From Proteiniphilum acetatigenes DSM 18083 (GTDB lineage Bacteria > Bacteroidota > Bacteroidia > Bacteroidales > Dysgonomonadaceae): 64,000 nt of DNA. Shown here piece by piece: positions 52,667-61,289 of the stretch (within the stretch, counting starts at the first letter, position 1; each line of letters opens with the position of its first letter). The notes beneath the pieces are model-generated. The model was not told the origin of the DNA, made no database searches, and saw only the letters and a list, made by a program, of their open reading frames with translations. A program made the translations under genes and the position numbers. The stretch lies in contig NZ_KB905707.1 of the NCBI RefSeq assembly GCF_000380985.1, forward strand, positions 21,467 through 85,466, written 5' to 3'.

Positions 52667-53686
52667 TCACTTATTGTTCTCCTTAAGTGCGTCAAAAATG
52701 AGCTTTTCGAGTTCCTCAGCCAGTTCGGGATTATCTTTGATGGCTGCCTTTGCTGCATCGCGTCCCTGCCCCAGCTTTGTGTCATTATAACTGTACCATG
52801 AACCGCTTTTCTTGATGATTCCCAGATCGGATCCCAGGTCGATAATTTCACCTGTACGTGAAATCCCTTCTCCGTACATAATATCGAACTCTGCTTTACG
52901 GAACGGTGGGGCCAGTTTATTTTTCACAACCCTTACCCGGGTAGGCTTCCCGATCTGTTCTTCACCATCCTTGATAGCAGTACCGCTACCGCGGATATCC
53001 AGACGTACCGACGCGTAGAATTTCAAAGCATTCCCTCCGGTAGTTGTTTCAGGATTACCGAACATTACCCCGATCTTCTCTCTCAACTGGTTGATGAAGA
53101 TACAAGTGGTGTTGGTTTTACTGATGGCTGAAGTGAGTTTCCTGAGCGCCTGCGACATCAATCGTGCCTGCAGTCCCACGTTGGAGTCACCCATCTCGCC
53201 TTCTATTTCCTTTTTTGGGGTAAGTGCCGCTACCGAGTCGATCACTATAATATCTACCGCTGAAGAGCGGATCAACTGTTCTGCGATTTCTAACGCCTCT
53301 TCACCGCTGCTCGGCTGTGAAATAAGCAGTTCGTCGGTGTTTACACCCAGTTTCTCGGCATAAAAACGGTCGAAAGCATGTTCGGCATCTATAAAGGCCG
53401 CCACACCCCCCGCTTTTTGTGCTTCTGCAATCGCATGAATGGCAAGAGTGGTTTTTCCCGATGATTCGGGTCCGTAGATCTCAATGACACGTCCGCGCGG
53501 ATAGCCGCCCACACCCAGAGCTACATTTAAGGCAATAGAGCCGGAGGAGATGACCGGTACCTCTTCCACTTTCTCGTCGCCCATCTTCATGATAGAGCCT
53601 TTGCCGTAGGTCTTTTCAATCTTGTCCATCGCTGCACGCAGCGCTTTCAGTTTTTCACTGTTTTTGTTATCTTTTTCTTCTGCCAT
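52667..53686 (-). CDS. recA: Recombinase RecA
   Basis: 339-aa RecA, full length. Walker A GPESSGKT at residues 72-79, Walker [12 protein letters not shown]1 region [21 protein letters not shown]2 with [20 protein letters not shown], and a C-terminal acidic region ([17 protein letters not shown]). It forms the recombination core, builds filaments on single-stranded DNA, and drives LexA-type self-cleavage where a LexA exists. It heads a run of minus-strand genes read from purL to recA that also includes bcp and dprA, although several have their own promoter-like boxes. Confidence 0.98.
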   Translation of the reverse strand: MAEEKDNKNSEKLKALRAAMDKIEKTYGKGSIMKMGDEKVEEVPVISSGSIALNVALGVGGYPRGRVIEIYGPESSGKTTLAIHAIAEAQKAGGVAAFIDAEHAFDRFYAEKLGVNTDELLISQPSSGEEALEIAEQLIRSSAVDIIVIDSVAALTPKKEIEGEMGDSNVGLQARLMSQALRKLTSAISKTNTTCIFINQLREKIGVMFGNPETTTGGNALKFYASVRLDIRGSGTAIKDGEEQIGKPTRVRVVKNKLAPPFRKAEFDIMYGEGISRTGEIIDLGSDLGIIKKSGSWYSYNDTKLGQGRDAAKAAIKDNPELAEELEKLIFDALKENNK

Positions 53687-53730
53687 ATTTTGGTTATGTT
53701 TAATTTTTGTAGCTTGTACTCATTGCCGGT

Positions 53731-54210
53731 TTATTGTTCACTACCGGCTTTCGTTTTCTCTAATATTTGCACGGCATGGTTTTTCGTATCCACTCCTCTC
53801 CCTTCTATCTTATCACGGATGATTCCGTTTTCATCCACAAGGAATGTCGTACGGACGGTACCCATGAATTTTTTTCCCATCATCGATTTTTCCTGCCACA
53901 CTCCGAATTCCTCTACCAACCTTTTATCTGTGTCAGCGATCAAAGGAAAGGGTAGGGAGAACTTCTCAATGAATTTTTGGTGCGACTTCCCACTGTCGAC
54001 ACTTACACCTACGATTCCATACCCTGCTTTGCGAAGGTCGGCGTAACCGTCTCGCAGACTGCATGCCTGAGCCGTACATCCGGGTGTATTGTCTTTCGGA
54101 TAAAAGTAAAGAGCTAGCTTCTTACCGCTGAATTGCTCCGCTTTTACCGGTTTCCCATTTTGATCTGTCCCCAGCATTTCGGGTATTTTGTCGCCTATCT
54201 GTAAAGCCAT
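53731..54210 (-). CDS. bcp: Thioredoxin-dependent thiol peroxidase (Bcp/PrxQ)
   Basis: 159-aa atypical 2-Cys peroxiredoxin that reduces hydrogen peroxide and alkyl hydroperoxides. The peroxidatic and resolving cysteines are Cys45 and Cys50 (DNTPGCTAQACSLRD), spaced as in E. coli BCP; the conserved Arg is in VRTTFLVDENG. The frame runs 49 codons upstream, but that part is not conserved-looking and MALQIGDKIPEM is the normal start. A -7-like TATCTTTG (minus strand, 54311-54318) lies upstream. The next gene toward recA is 44 bp away. Confidence 0.95.
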   Translation of the reverse strand: MALQIGDKIPEMLGTDQNGKPVKAEQFSGKKLALYFYPKDNTPGCTAQACSLRDGYADLRKAGYGIVGVSVDSGKSHQKFIEKFSLPFPLIADTDKRLVEEFGVWQEKSMMGKKFMGTVRTTFLVDENGIIRDKIEGRGVDTKNHAVQILEKTKAGSEQ

Positions 54211-54360
54211 TGATCTTTTTTTAAATGTGATTAAGCCGGTCGACAGTAGTATTACCGTTTTCTGGCTTGATAAACAGTCGTTTAATCGACTTGTTGCGTA
54301 CTTCATTGTCCAAAGATAATAAAAAATAAAGAGATGCAGTGATGAGAAACGAGCCAATTT

Positions 54361-55470
54361 TTATGCTAACCGATACATTCCGCCCGGTAACGACATTACA
54401 ATATTTTTTACTTCCAACTCCAGTAATGTCATAAACAATTCCGGCACCGGAATGTTGAGTTCGATGGCCAGTGTGTTTACATGTATAGAGCCGGTATTAC
54501 TAATTTTTTCGAATATCATGGTCTCTTCTTCCGAGAGATCATGAAAGAGCGTCTGTTGTTCCGGAAGAACTGGTTTTTCTACTGTTTCCCATCCCATATG
54601 TGAGATAAAACTGTTGATACTTTGTAATAGCAATGCTTTGTTTTCCGATATCAACCTGTTGCAGCCGATTGACATTTTATCCCGGATACGGCCCGGCAAG
54701 GCAAATACTTCGCGATAATAAGAGTTGGCGATATCAGCAGTAGTAAGCGATCCCCCTTTTTCGCCCGATTCAATAACTACGACTGCATCGGCCATGCCTG
54801 CGACGATACGGTTGCGCTTCACGAAATTGTGCTTGTCGGGATTGGTGCCGCTGGGAAATTCGGTGAGGAGGGCGCCGTTCTGTAGCATCTCGACGGCTGT
54901 CTGCCGATGAATCTGCGGATAGATCCGATCCAACCCGTGGGCCAGTACAGCTACCGTAGAGAGGTTGTGCTTCAGTGCTGCCCGGTGGGCGCAGATATCG
55001 ATGCCGTATGCCAGACCACTGATAATCTGTATGTCGGGAACTCTGTGCGATAGTTCTTCAATAAATTCTTTGCAAAAATCTTCACCATATCTGGTGGCAT
55101 TACGTGTACCTATCACGCTGATGATTCTCTGGTGATTGAAATCGGTATTCCCTTTGGCATAAAGCAGTAGGGGAGCGTCGATACACTGGGTAAGCCGTTG
55201 GGGGTACTCTTCATCGGTAAAGAAAAGGAGTCGGAGCTTATTATCCATTACAAAATTCAACTCTTTCTCCGCCTTTCTCATTACTTCCGGATCCCGGATC
55301 TCTCCGATCAATCGTCTTGAAATGCGGGGAATGACTTCCAACTTACGGACATCCTCTTTGAAGATCGCTTCTTCGTCGCCGATCACCTGCATCAGGTTGT
55401 GGGCATACATCACCCCTACGCCTTTGATATGCGTAAGTGCTATCTGGTATAGAGATTTGTCTGTGTTCAT
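54361..55470 (-). CDS. dprA: DNA processing protein DprA/Smf
   Basis: 369-aa protein that loads RecA on incoming single-stranded DNA during transformation. The N-terminal HHH-like region (about 1-70, LTHIKGVGVMYAHNLMQVIG) precedes the Rossmann-like core with SGLAYGIDICAHRAAL, FPSGTNPDKHNFVKRNRIVA and GEKGGSLTTADIA. A winged-helix C terminus follows (about 305-369, IFEKISNTGSIHVNTLAIEL). Its nearness to recA is suggestive but not diagnostic of natural competence; no com genes are in this window. Confidence 0.95.
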   Translation of the reverse strand: MNTDKSLYQIALTHIKGVGVMYAHNLMQVIGDEEAIFKEDVRKLEVIPRISRRLIGEIRDPEVMRKAEKELNFVMDNKLRLLFFTDEEYPQRLTQCIDAPLLLYAKGNTDFNHQRIISVIGTRNATRYGEDFCKEFIEELSHRVPDIQIISGLAYGIDICAHRAALKHNLSTVAVLAHGLDRIYPQIHRQTAVEMLQNGALLTEFPSGTNPDKHNFVKRNRIVAGMADAVVVIESGEKGGSLTTADIANSYYREVFALPGRIRDKMSIGCNRLISENKALLLQSINSFISHMGWETVEKPVLPEQQTLFHDLSEEETMIFEKISNTGSIHVNTLAIELNIPVPELFMTLLELEVKNIVMSLPGGMYRLA

Positions 55471-55571
55471 AGTTCATAGAGTAAAGAATAAAGAAATAAG
55501 AAGTGGAGAAGTCAAGAAGTGGAGAAGGTTGGAATTTACTTTTCTCTTTTCCGCCTTTTCACCTTTCCTCT

Positions 55572-55973
55572 TCAAATATAGGGAGCGAACACTTCGTCGA
55601 ACACTTCGGGCTGTGATAACTTGCCGTTTACCAGATTCACTACCTCAATTTTCGCTTTGGCACACACTGTGTTATCTGCCAGGCGAATAATTTTCTGATG
55701 GAAAATATATTTCACTCCCGTTCTTTCGATACGGTGTACAGTACAGTTGAACTCATCCATTCCGACCAGGGGGATCTTGTAGCGGATCTCTACACGTGAG
55801 ACTACCGCATCGATACCCTGCAGATGCAACTGGTGAAAATTGAGTCCTGCCTTTTCCAGAAACTCATGCCGCGTCACCTCAAAATAGTGCTGATAGTTGG
55901 CATTATTCACATGCCCTTGCACGTCGCACTCGTAATCCCGCACTTTCATCTTATATGCAAAAACCGGATCCAT
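55572..55973 (-). CDS. Acyl-CoA thioesterase, hotdog fold (4HBT/YbgC-like)
   Basis: 133-aa hotdog-fold protein. The N-terminal RDYECDVQGHVNNANYQHYF is the 4-hydroxybenzoyl-CoA thioesterase signature, with the catalytic Asp expected in YECDVQGHVNN. The core helix EVTRHEFLEKAGLNF and strands VSRVEIRYKIPLVGMDEF follow. Such enzymes hydrolyse acyl-CoA esters; the physiological substrate is unknown. It lies 36 bp downstream of purL in the same direction. Confidence 0.88.
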   Translation of the reverse strand: MDPVFAYKMKVRDYECDVQGHVNNANYQHYFEVTRHEFLEKAGLNFHQLHLQGIDAVVSRVEIRYKIPLVGMDEFNCTVHRIERTGVKYIFHQKIIRLADNTVCAKAKIEVVNLVNGKLSQPEVFDEVFAPYI

Positions 55974-56009
55974 TGATTTTAATCTCCTTTCCTTATGATA
56001 TATCCGCTT

Positions 56010-59000
56010 TTACACTGTTTGAGACTTAACCCTCAACCATTCTCTTGCGTTGGCGAATGCTTCCATCCATGGAGTTACTTCATGCTTGCGGTAAGCGTGG
56101 GGATACCATGCGTTTTGCCAGGGGAAGATTGATCGTTCGGGATGCGGCATCATGGCCAGATGGCGCCCGTCGCGTGAGCAGACAGCAGCCGTAGCATAGT
56201 CGGAGCCGTTGGGATTACCCGGATATTCGTCGTAGAGGTATTTTGCCACTACATTATAATTCGATTCGGATTCCGGCAACCGGAAACGGCCTTCACCATG
56301 CGCTACCCATACTCCGAGTTTTGTGCCTTCGAGCGATTTGAGCATCACCGATTCATTTTTTGGTATCTCCAAAGTAACGAAAGTCGATTCGAATTTGTGG
56401 GACACATTATGATGCATTTTAGGATGGTTATCACCCATTTCAGGGTAGATCAATCCTAATTCCATCAATAGCTGGCAGCCGTTACAGATACCGAGGCTCA
56501 GTGTATCTTCCCGGGCGAAGAAATTATTCAGCGCTGTCTTTGCTTTTTCGTTATAGCGGAATCCACCGGCCCATCCTTTAGAGGATCCGAGCACATCGGA
56601 ATTGGAGAATCCTCCGCAGAAGACGGCGAACTGAACATCTTCCAGCATTTCACGACCGGAAGTAAGATCAGTCATATGCACATCTTTCACGTCGAAACCG
56701 GCAAGCCAAAGTGAGTAGGCCATTTCCCGTTCGCCATTGGTGCCTTTTTCGCGGATAATGGCAGCGGTGAGTCCCGATCTCTCTTGCCTGTGGGGATTCA
56801 GTCCCAGGTCTTCCATCTTTCCTGTGAAGGAAGGGTTGAACCCAAACTGAAGCGGTTGATTTTTATAGTTTTCGAACCGTTGTGCAGCACAGGCTTCGCC
56901 ACTTTGTTTCCGGTCGAGCAGGTAAGAGGTCTTATACCATATATCCCGTAACCGGTCAATATCGAACTCTTTACAGAAGGTATCTTTGGAGATCACCAGT
57001 TTGCGTTCTTCTATCGGACGCGCTATGATAGCAGCTCCCACTCCGTAATCCTGCAGGATCTTTTCTACCAGGTGATGATGTTTTACCTGAATGATCACCC
57101 CGGGATTTTCAGAGAACAGGATTTTTATCAGGTCTGCATGGCGGATCTTGTCGAAGCGTGCTTCCAATCCTCCCTGCGGATTGGCAAAGCACATCTCCAG
57201 CATGGCGGTGATCATCCCTCCGGCTGAGATATCATGTCCGGCGAGGATCAATCCGCGGTTCACCAACTCCTGTACGGCTGCAAAGGTGTTCTTGAAATAT
57301 TCGGCATCGGTCACGGTAGGCGCTTCGTCCCCGATTTTGCTCATTGTTTGAGCGAATGCCGATCCTCCTAATTTGAAAATGTCGAATGAAAAGTCGATAT
57401 AATAGAGGTAAGTGCCTCTTATATAAGCCAGTACTGGTGATACGATCTTGCGGATATTTTTCACTTCGGCGGCAGCAGAAATAATGACCGTCCCCGGTGA
57501 GTAGACTTTGTCGTCGCCGTATTTCTGTGTCATGGAGAGTGAATCTTTTCCTGTAGGGATATTGATGCCCAGGTCGCAGGCAAAGTCGGAACAAGCTTCC
57601 ACTGCTTTGTAAAGACGGGCATCCTCTCCGGGATTGCGGCAGGGCCACATCCAGTTAGCGCTGAGGGAGACAGTTTGTAATCCGTCGGTAAGCGGAGCGA
57701 ACACGATGTTGGTAAGTGCTTCGGCGATTGCCATTACCGATCCGGCAGCGGGATCTATCATGGCCACTTGCGGAGCGTGTCCCAGCGACGTTGCCATACC
57801 GGCATAACCATTATAGTCGAGTGCAATGGCTCCACAGTCACTCAATGGCAGTTGGATTTCACCCTGGCATTGCTGACGGGCGATTTTTCCGGTAACAGAC
57901 CTGTCTACCTTGTTGGTAAGCCAGTCCTTGCAGGCAACCGCTTCTAATTTGAGTACATTCTCTATATATGTTTCCAGTAATTCCTCATCATATTCCGGAG
58001 CACTGTATTCTTCCGTGATAGAGGTATCCTCCATGATGGTGACAGGTGGTTTTCCGAAGAAATCCTCCAGTTCCATATCTATGGGGCAGGCACTGTCCGG
58101 CTGGCGGAAGGTAAATTTCATGTCGCCGGTAGTTTCACCTACCACATACATGGGCGACCGTTCGCGGGAGGCAATGCGCTCTATCCGTTCTATATCCTTT
58201 TGCTCTACCAGTAAGCCCATCCGTTCCTGGCTTTCGTTGCCTATGATCTCCCGTGCGGAGAGGGTTTCGTCTCCGACAGGCAATTTGTCCATCTCAATGA
58301 TACCTCCTGTCTTTTCCACCAATTCCGACAGGCAGTTGAGGTGGCCGCCCGCACCGTGGTCGTGAATGGAGACGATGGGGTTTTCGTCCGATTCGGCCAG
58401 TGCACGAATCACGTTGGCTACACGTTTCTGCATCTCAGGGTTGGCGCGCTGCACGGCATTCAATTCGATCCCGGCAGAGTATTCACCGGTGTTGACCGAT
58501 GAAACGGCGCCGCCACCCATGCCGATACGGTAATTATCACCGCCCAGCACCACTACTTTCTCACCATTCTGCGGTTCTCCTTTTTTTGCATCACGTTTGT
58601 TGGCATATCCGACGCCGCCGGCAAGCATGATCACCTTGTCATAACCGAATTTCTTGTCGTTTTCGGTATGTTCTAAGGTGAGTACTGATCCGCAGATCAG
58701 CGGTTGTCCGAATTTGTTCCCGAAATCGGACGCCCCATTGGAGGCTTTGATAAGGATCTGTTCAGGTGTCTGATAAAGCCATTTGCGTGGTGGTACCGTT
58801 TGTTCCCATGCGCGTCCTTCTTCGAGACGGGGATAGGAGGTCATATAAATCGCTGTACCTGCTACCGGGAGCGATCCCTTCCCCCCTGCCAACCGGTCGC
58901 GGATCTCACCGCCCGTACCGGTGGAAGCACCATTGAATGGCTCTACCGTGGTGGGGAAGTTATGAGTTTCGGCTTTGAGTGAAAGCACGCTTTCTACCTC

Positions 59001-59711
59001 TTTGGTTTGGAAAAAATCGGGTTTATCACCGCTTGCCGGTGCAAACTGTTGTATTGTAGGGCCTTGTACAAAAGCCACATTATCTTTGTAAGCCGATATA
59101 AGGCTGTTCGGATTAACGGAAGAAGTTTTCTTGATCAACTGGAACAGGGTCATCTCTTTTTCTTCACCATCGATGACGAATTTACCGTTAAATATTTTGT
59201 GGCGACAATGTTCTGAATTTACTTGTGAGAAACCAAACACTTCACTGTCGGTAAGCTTGCGTCCCATCTTCTGGCTGACGGCATTGAGGTAATCGATCTC
59301 CTCATTGCTCAATGCAAGTCCTTCCGCCTGATTATAAGCTGCAATATTGTCAATATATATGATCGGTTCGGGCTCCTTATCAATAGTGAACACAGATTGA
59401 TCCAGCTTGTCATACCTGCGTTGCAACATCGGATCAAATTCCGCTGTATTGTCGTCACTATATGGCGTATATTCTTCGATACGTGTGATACCCTCGATAC
59501 CCATATTCTGTGTGATCTCTACTGCACAGGTGCTCCAGGGTGTGATCATCTCACGGCGGGGACCGATAAAGGATTGATCGACGCTTTCTGTGGGGAGTAC
59601 TTCAGCTTCGCCGAACAGCCATGTCAGTTTTTGAATCTCTTCAGTGGAAAATTCTGTATTGGCTTGTACGGCAATCACGCTTTGGGAAGGAGTTTTAAAA
59701 AATGTAATCAT
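56010..59711 (-). CDS. purL: Phosphoribosylformylglycinamidine synthase (large form)
   Basis: Fourth step of purine synthesis: FGAR plus glutamine and ATP to FGAM. 1233 aa, the long single-chain form. The N-terminal PurS-like region and linker precede the two AIR-synthetase-like halves (FSQVNSEHCRHKIFNGKFVI, LKAETHNFPTTVEPFNGAST, GAGGHLNCLSELVEKTGG). The C-terminal glutaminase has nucleophile Cys in LGICNGCQLLMELGLI and the PHPERS ending. A TTG start six codons upstream is rejected for MITFFKTPSQSV. A TAACTTTG -7-like box is at 59754-59761 on the minus strand. Confidence 0.96.
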   Translation of the reverse strand: MITFFKTPSQSVIAVQANTEFSTEEIQKLTWLFGEAEVLPTESVDQSFIGPRREMITPWSTCAVEITQNMGIEGITRIEEYTPYSDDNTAEFDPMLQRRYDKLDQSVFTIDKEPEPIIYIDNIAAYNQAEGLALSNEEIDYLNAVSQKMGRKLTDSEVFGFSQVNSEHCRHKIFNGKFVIDGEEKEMTLFQLIKKTSSVNPNSLISAYKDNVAFVQGPTIQQFAPASGDKPDFFQTKEVESVLSLKAETHNFPTTVEPFNGASTGTGGEIRDRLAGGKGSLPVAGTAIYMTSYPRLEEGRAWEQTVPPRKWLYQTPEQILIKASNGASDFGNKFGQPLICGSVLTLEHTENDKKFGYDKVIMLAGGVGYANKRDAKKGEPQNGEKVVVLGGDNYRIGMGGGAVSSVNTGEYSAGIELNAVQRANPEMQKRVANVIRALAESDENPIVSIHDHGAGGHLNCLSELVEKTGGIIEMDKLPVGDETLSAREIIGNESQERMGLLVEQKDIERIERIASRERSPMYVVGETTGDMKFTFRQPDSACPIDMELEDFFGKPPVTIMEDTSITEEYSAPEYDEELLETYIENVLKLEAVACKDWLTNKVDRSVTGKIARQQCQGEIQLPLSDCGAIALDYNGYAGMATSLGHAPQVAMIDPAAGSVMAIAEALTNIVFAPLTDGLQTVSLSANWMWPCRNPGEDARLYKAVEACSDFACDLGINIPTGKDSLSMTQKYGDDKVYSPGTVIISAAAEVKNIRKIVSPVLAYIRGTYLYYIDFSFDIFKLGGSAFAQTMSKIGDEAPTVTDAEYFKNTFAAVQELVNRGLILAGHDISAGGMITAMLEMCFANPQGGLEARFDKIRHADLIKILFSENPGVIIQVKHHHLVEKILQDYGVGAAIIARPIEERKLVISKDTFCKEFDIDRLRDIWYKTSYLLDRKQSGEACAAQRFENYKNQPLQFGFNPSFTGKMEDLGLNPHRQERSGLTAAIIREKGTNGEREMAYSLWLAGFDVKDVHMTDLTSGREMLEDVQFAVFCGGFSNSDVLGSSKGWAGGFRYNEKAKTALNNFFAREDTLSLGICNGCQLLMELGLIYPEMGDNHPKMHHNVSHKFESTFVTLEIPKNESVMLKSLEGTKLGVWVAHGEGRFRLPESESNYNVVAKYLYDEYPGNPNGSDYATAAVCSRDGRHLAMMPHPERSIFPWQNAWYPHAYRKHEVTPWMEAFANAREWLRVKSQTV

Positions 59712-59758
59712 ATCTGTCAATCTATTCAACTTTCATCAATTTGAATTGAGTGACAAAG

Positions 59759-59881
59759 TTAGTGAACTTTTTCGATAAGCGAATACAGAGGCAAAACTTG
59801 TTTTGACTATGTTGAGTAAAGAAAAAGTCTAACTTTAGTGAACTTTTTCGATAAGTGAATACAGAGGTAAAACTTGTTTTG
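59759..59881. repeat. Two 47-bp direct repeats between purL and the LysE-type gene
   Basis: Copies at 59759-59805 and 59835-59881, 45 of 47 bases the same, start points 76 bp apart. The first overlaps the purL-side -7-like box and the second ends with the TTTG of the promoter at 59878. Confidence 0.88.
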
Positions 59882-59909
59882 TCTGTTTTGCATAATGGAT
59901 GTACCTTTG
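59878..59909 (+). promoter_or_regulatory. Promoter of the LysE-type transporter
   Basis: TTTG (59878-59881), a 20-bp spacer and TACCTTTG (59902-59909), a full Bacteroidetes match. The TTTG is the last part of the second 47-bp repeat. Leader of about 33 nt. Confidence 0.72.
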
Positions 59910-59949
59910 CACCGGAAAAATTTAGAGTTATATCTATAAACAGCGATAC

Positions 59950-60585
59950 ATGTTCGAAACAATCGCCAAGGGGTTTCTTATTGGATTGTTGGTCTCTGCA
60001 CCTATGGGACCTATCAATATGCTGGTCATTCAGCGAACACTCAACCGGGGATGGTGGCATGGCTTTGTAACTGGATTGGGTGCTATGCTGTCTGATCTGG
60101 TCTATGTCTTGATTACATTAGTAGGGTTAAGTTTTATCTCAGATTTTTTTGATAAATATGAGCAGGTTATACAGGCGATGGGAAGCATCATACTTATTTT
60201 ATTCGGCCTCATGGTATTCCGTTCTAATCCTTTGAGAGACTGGACTCCCAATAAACTGCCCCAGGAAACACGATATATTAGAGATTTTGTTTCGTCGTTT
60301 TTCCTCACCTTATCCAATGTGGCGATTATTTTAATACTTATGGGACTTTACGCCCGTTTCTCATTTAACCCTTTGGCGGACGGAAGTAGATTTTTTGCCG
60401 CCGGCTTGGCCGCATTTACCGCTGCTACATTTATATGGTGGTTCTTTCTCACCACTTTGGTTTCCCGATTACGCAAACATTTTAACCGGAGAGGATTGGT
60501 ATTTCTTAACCGGAGCGTAGGAGTCATACTGATGTTACTGGGAGCAGGGGAGAGCATCCTGTCACGGTTTCCCGGACTGTTTTAG
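59950..60585 (+). CDS. LysE-family amino-acid exporter
   Basis: 211-aa inner-membrane protein with about six spans. The start FLIGLLVSAPMGPINMLVIQ contains the GPINML-type motif of LysE/RhtB exporters. Further spans: GLGAMLSDLVYVLITLVGLS, IILILFGLMVF and ILILMGLYARF. The family exports amino acids or their analogues; the substrate here is unknown. It is divergent from purL and ends close to the convergent phosphodiesterase gene. Confidence 0.88.
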   Translation: MFETIAKGFLIGLLVSAPMGPINMLVIQRTLNRGWWHGFVTGLGAMLSDLVYVLITLVGLSFISDFFDKYEQVIQAMGSIILILFGLMVFRSNPLRDWTPNKLPQETRYIRDFVSSFFLTLSNVAIILILMGLYARFSFNPLADGSRFFAAGLAAFTAATFIWWFFLTTLVSRLRKHFNRRGLVFLNRSVGVILMLLGAGESILSRFPGLF

Positions 60586-60611
60586 TTTCTCTTTCCACCT
60601 TTCCACTCCCT

Positions 60612-61109
60612 CTACTCCTGTTTTCCTATCTCGATCACTTCAAGATCTCTGATATCGCCGTCGTCCAATACAAAACGGAGAAGGGTACGCACCTGGTGAA
60701 ACCCGTACTTGCCGGCAGCGCCAGGATTCATGTAGAGACATTCCAGTTTCTTATCGTACATCACTTTAAGAATATGGGAGTGCCCGGCAATAAACAGTTT
60801 CGGAGGATTTGCTCGTAATTGCGGCAGGACGGCGGGATTGTAACGACCGGGATATCCCCCTATATGGGTGATCATTACGTCTACCTTCTCCAGCATGAAT
60901 CGCAATGTGTGTGGATAAGCACGGCGGACTACAGCGTCGTCGATATTACCATACACAGCCCGAAAAGGTTTTAATGTTTCGAACCGTTGGGCCAGGGCCA
61001 GAGACCCGATGTCGCCCGCATGCCATATCTCGTCGCACGAGGCAAAGTGGGTCTCGAATTTCTCATCCCAATGGTTGTGAGTGTCGGAAAGCAGGCCGAT
61101 TTTTTTCAT
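60612..61109 (-). CDS. Metallophosphoesterase, YfcE/MJ0936-like phosphodiesterase
   Basis: 165-aa single-domain metallophosphoesterase. Metal-binding motifs: SDTHNH (residues 8-13), HAGDIGS, YGNIDD, THIGGYPGRYNP and AGHSHILKV. The size and motif order match YfcE-like phosphodiesterases active on simple phosphodiesters or cyclic nucleotides; the physiological substrate is unknown. A -7-like TATCTTTG lies on the minus strand at 61140-61147. Convergent with the LysE-type gene. Confidence 0.9.
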   Translation of the reverse strand: MKKIGLLSDTHNHWDEKFETHFASCDEIWHAGDIGSLALAQRFETLKPFRAVYGNIDDAVVRRAYPHTLRFMLEKVDVMITHIGGYPGRYNPAVLPQLRANPPKLFIAGHSHILKVMYDKKLECLYMNPGAAGKYGFHQVRTLLRFVLDDGDIRDLEVIEIGKQE

Positions 61110-61289
61110 ACGCTTGAGCTCTTTTTTATCGGTTTAATACAAAGATAAATTTTTTTGTACAAAGAATTCTGAGGTAAGAGAGATTTACTTCTTCTAAATT
61201 CTAAAATGGCGAACATGAATCTTAAAAGAGAGTTTATTCGAACAAACTTTGTAATTTTGAGGTTTAATGTGTAAAAAAAGTCGGGTATA

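Noticed and set aside
52540..52851. 103-aa minus-strand frame overlapping the recA 3' end
   Set aside because: Out-of-frame shadow of recA that also covers the terminator.
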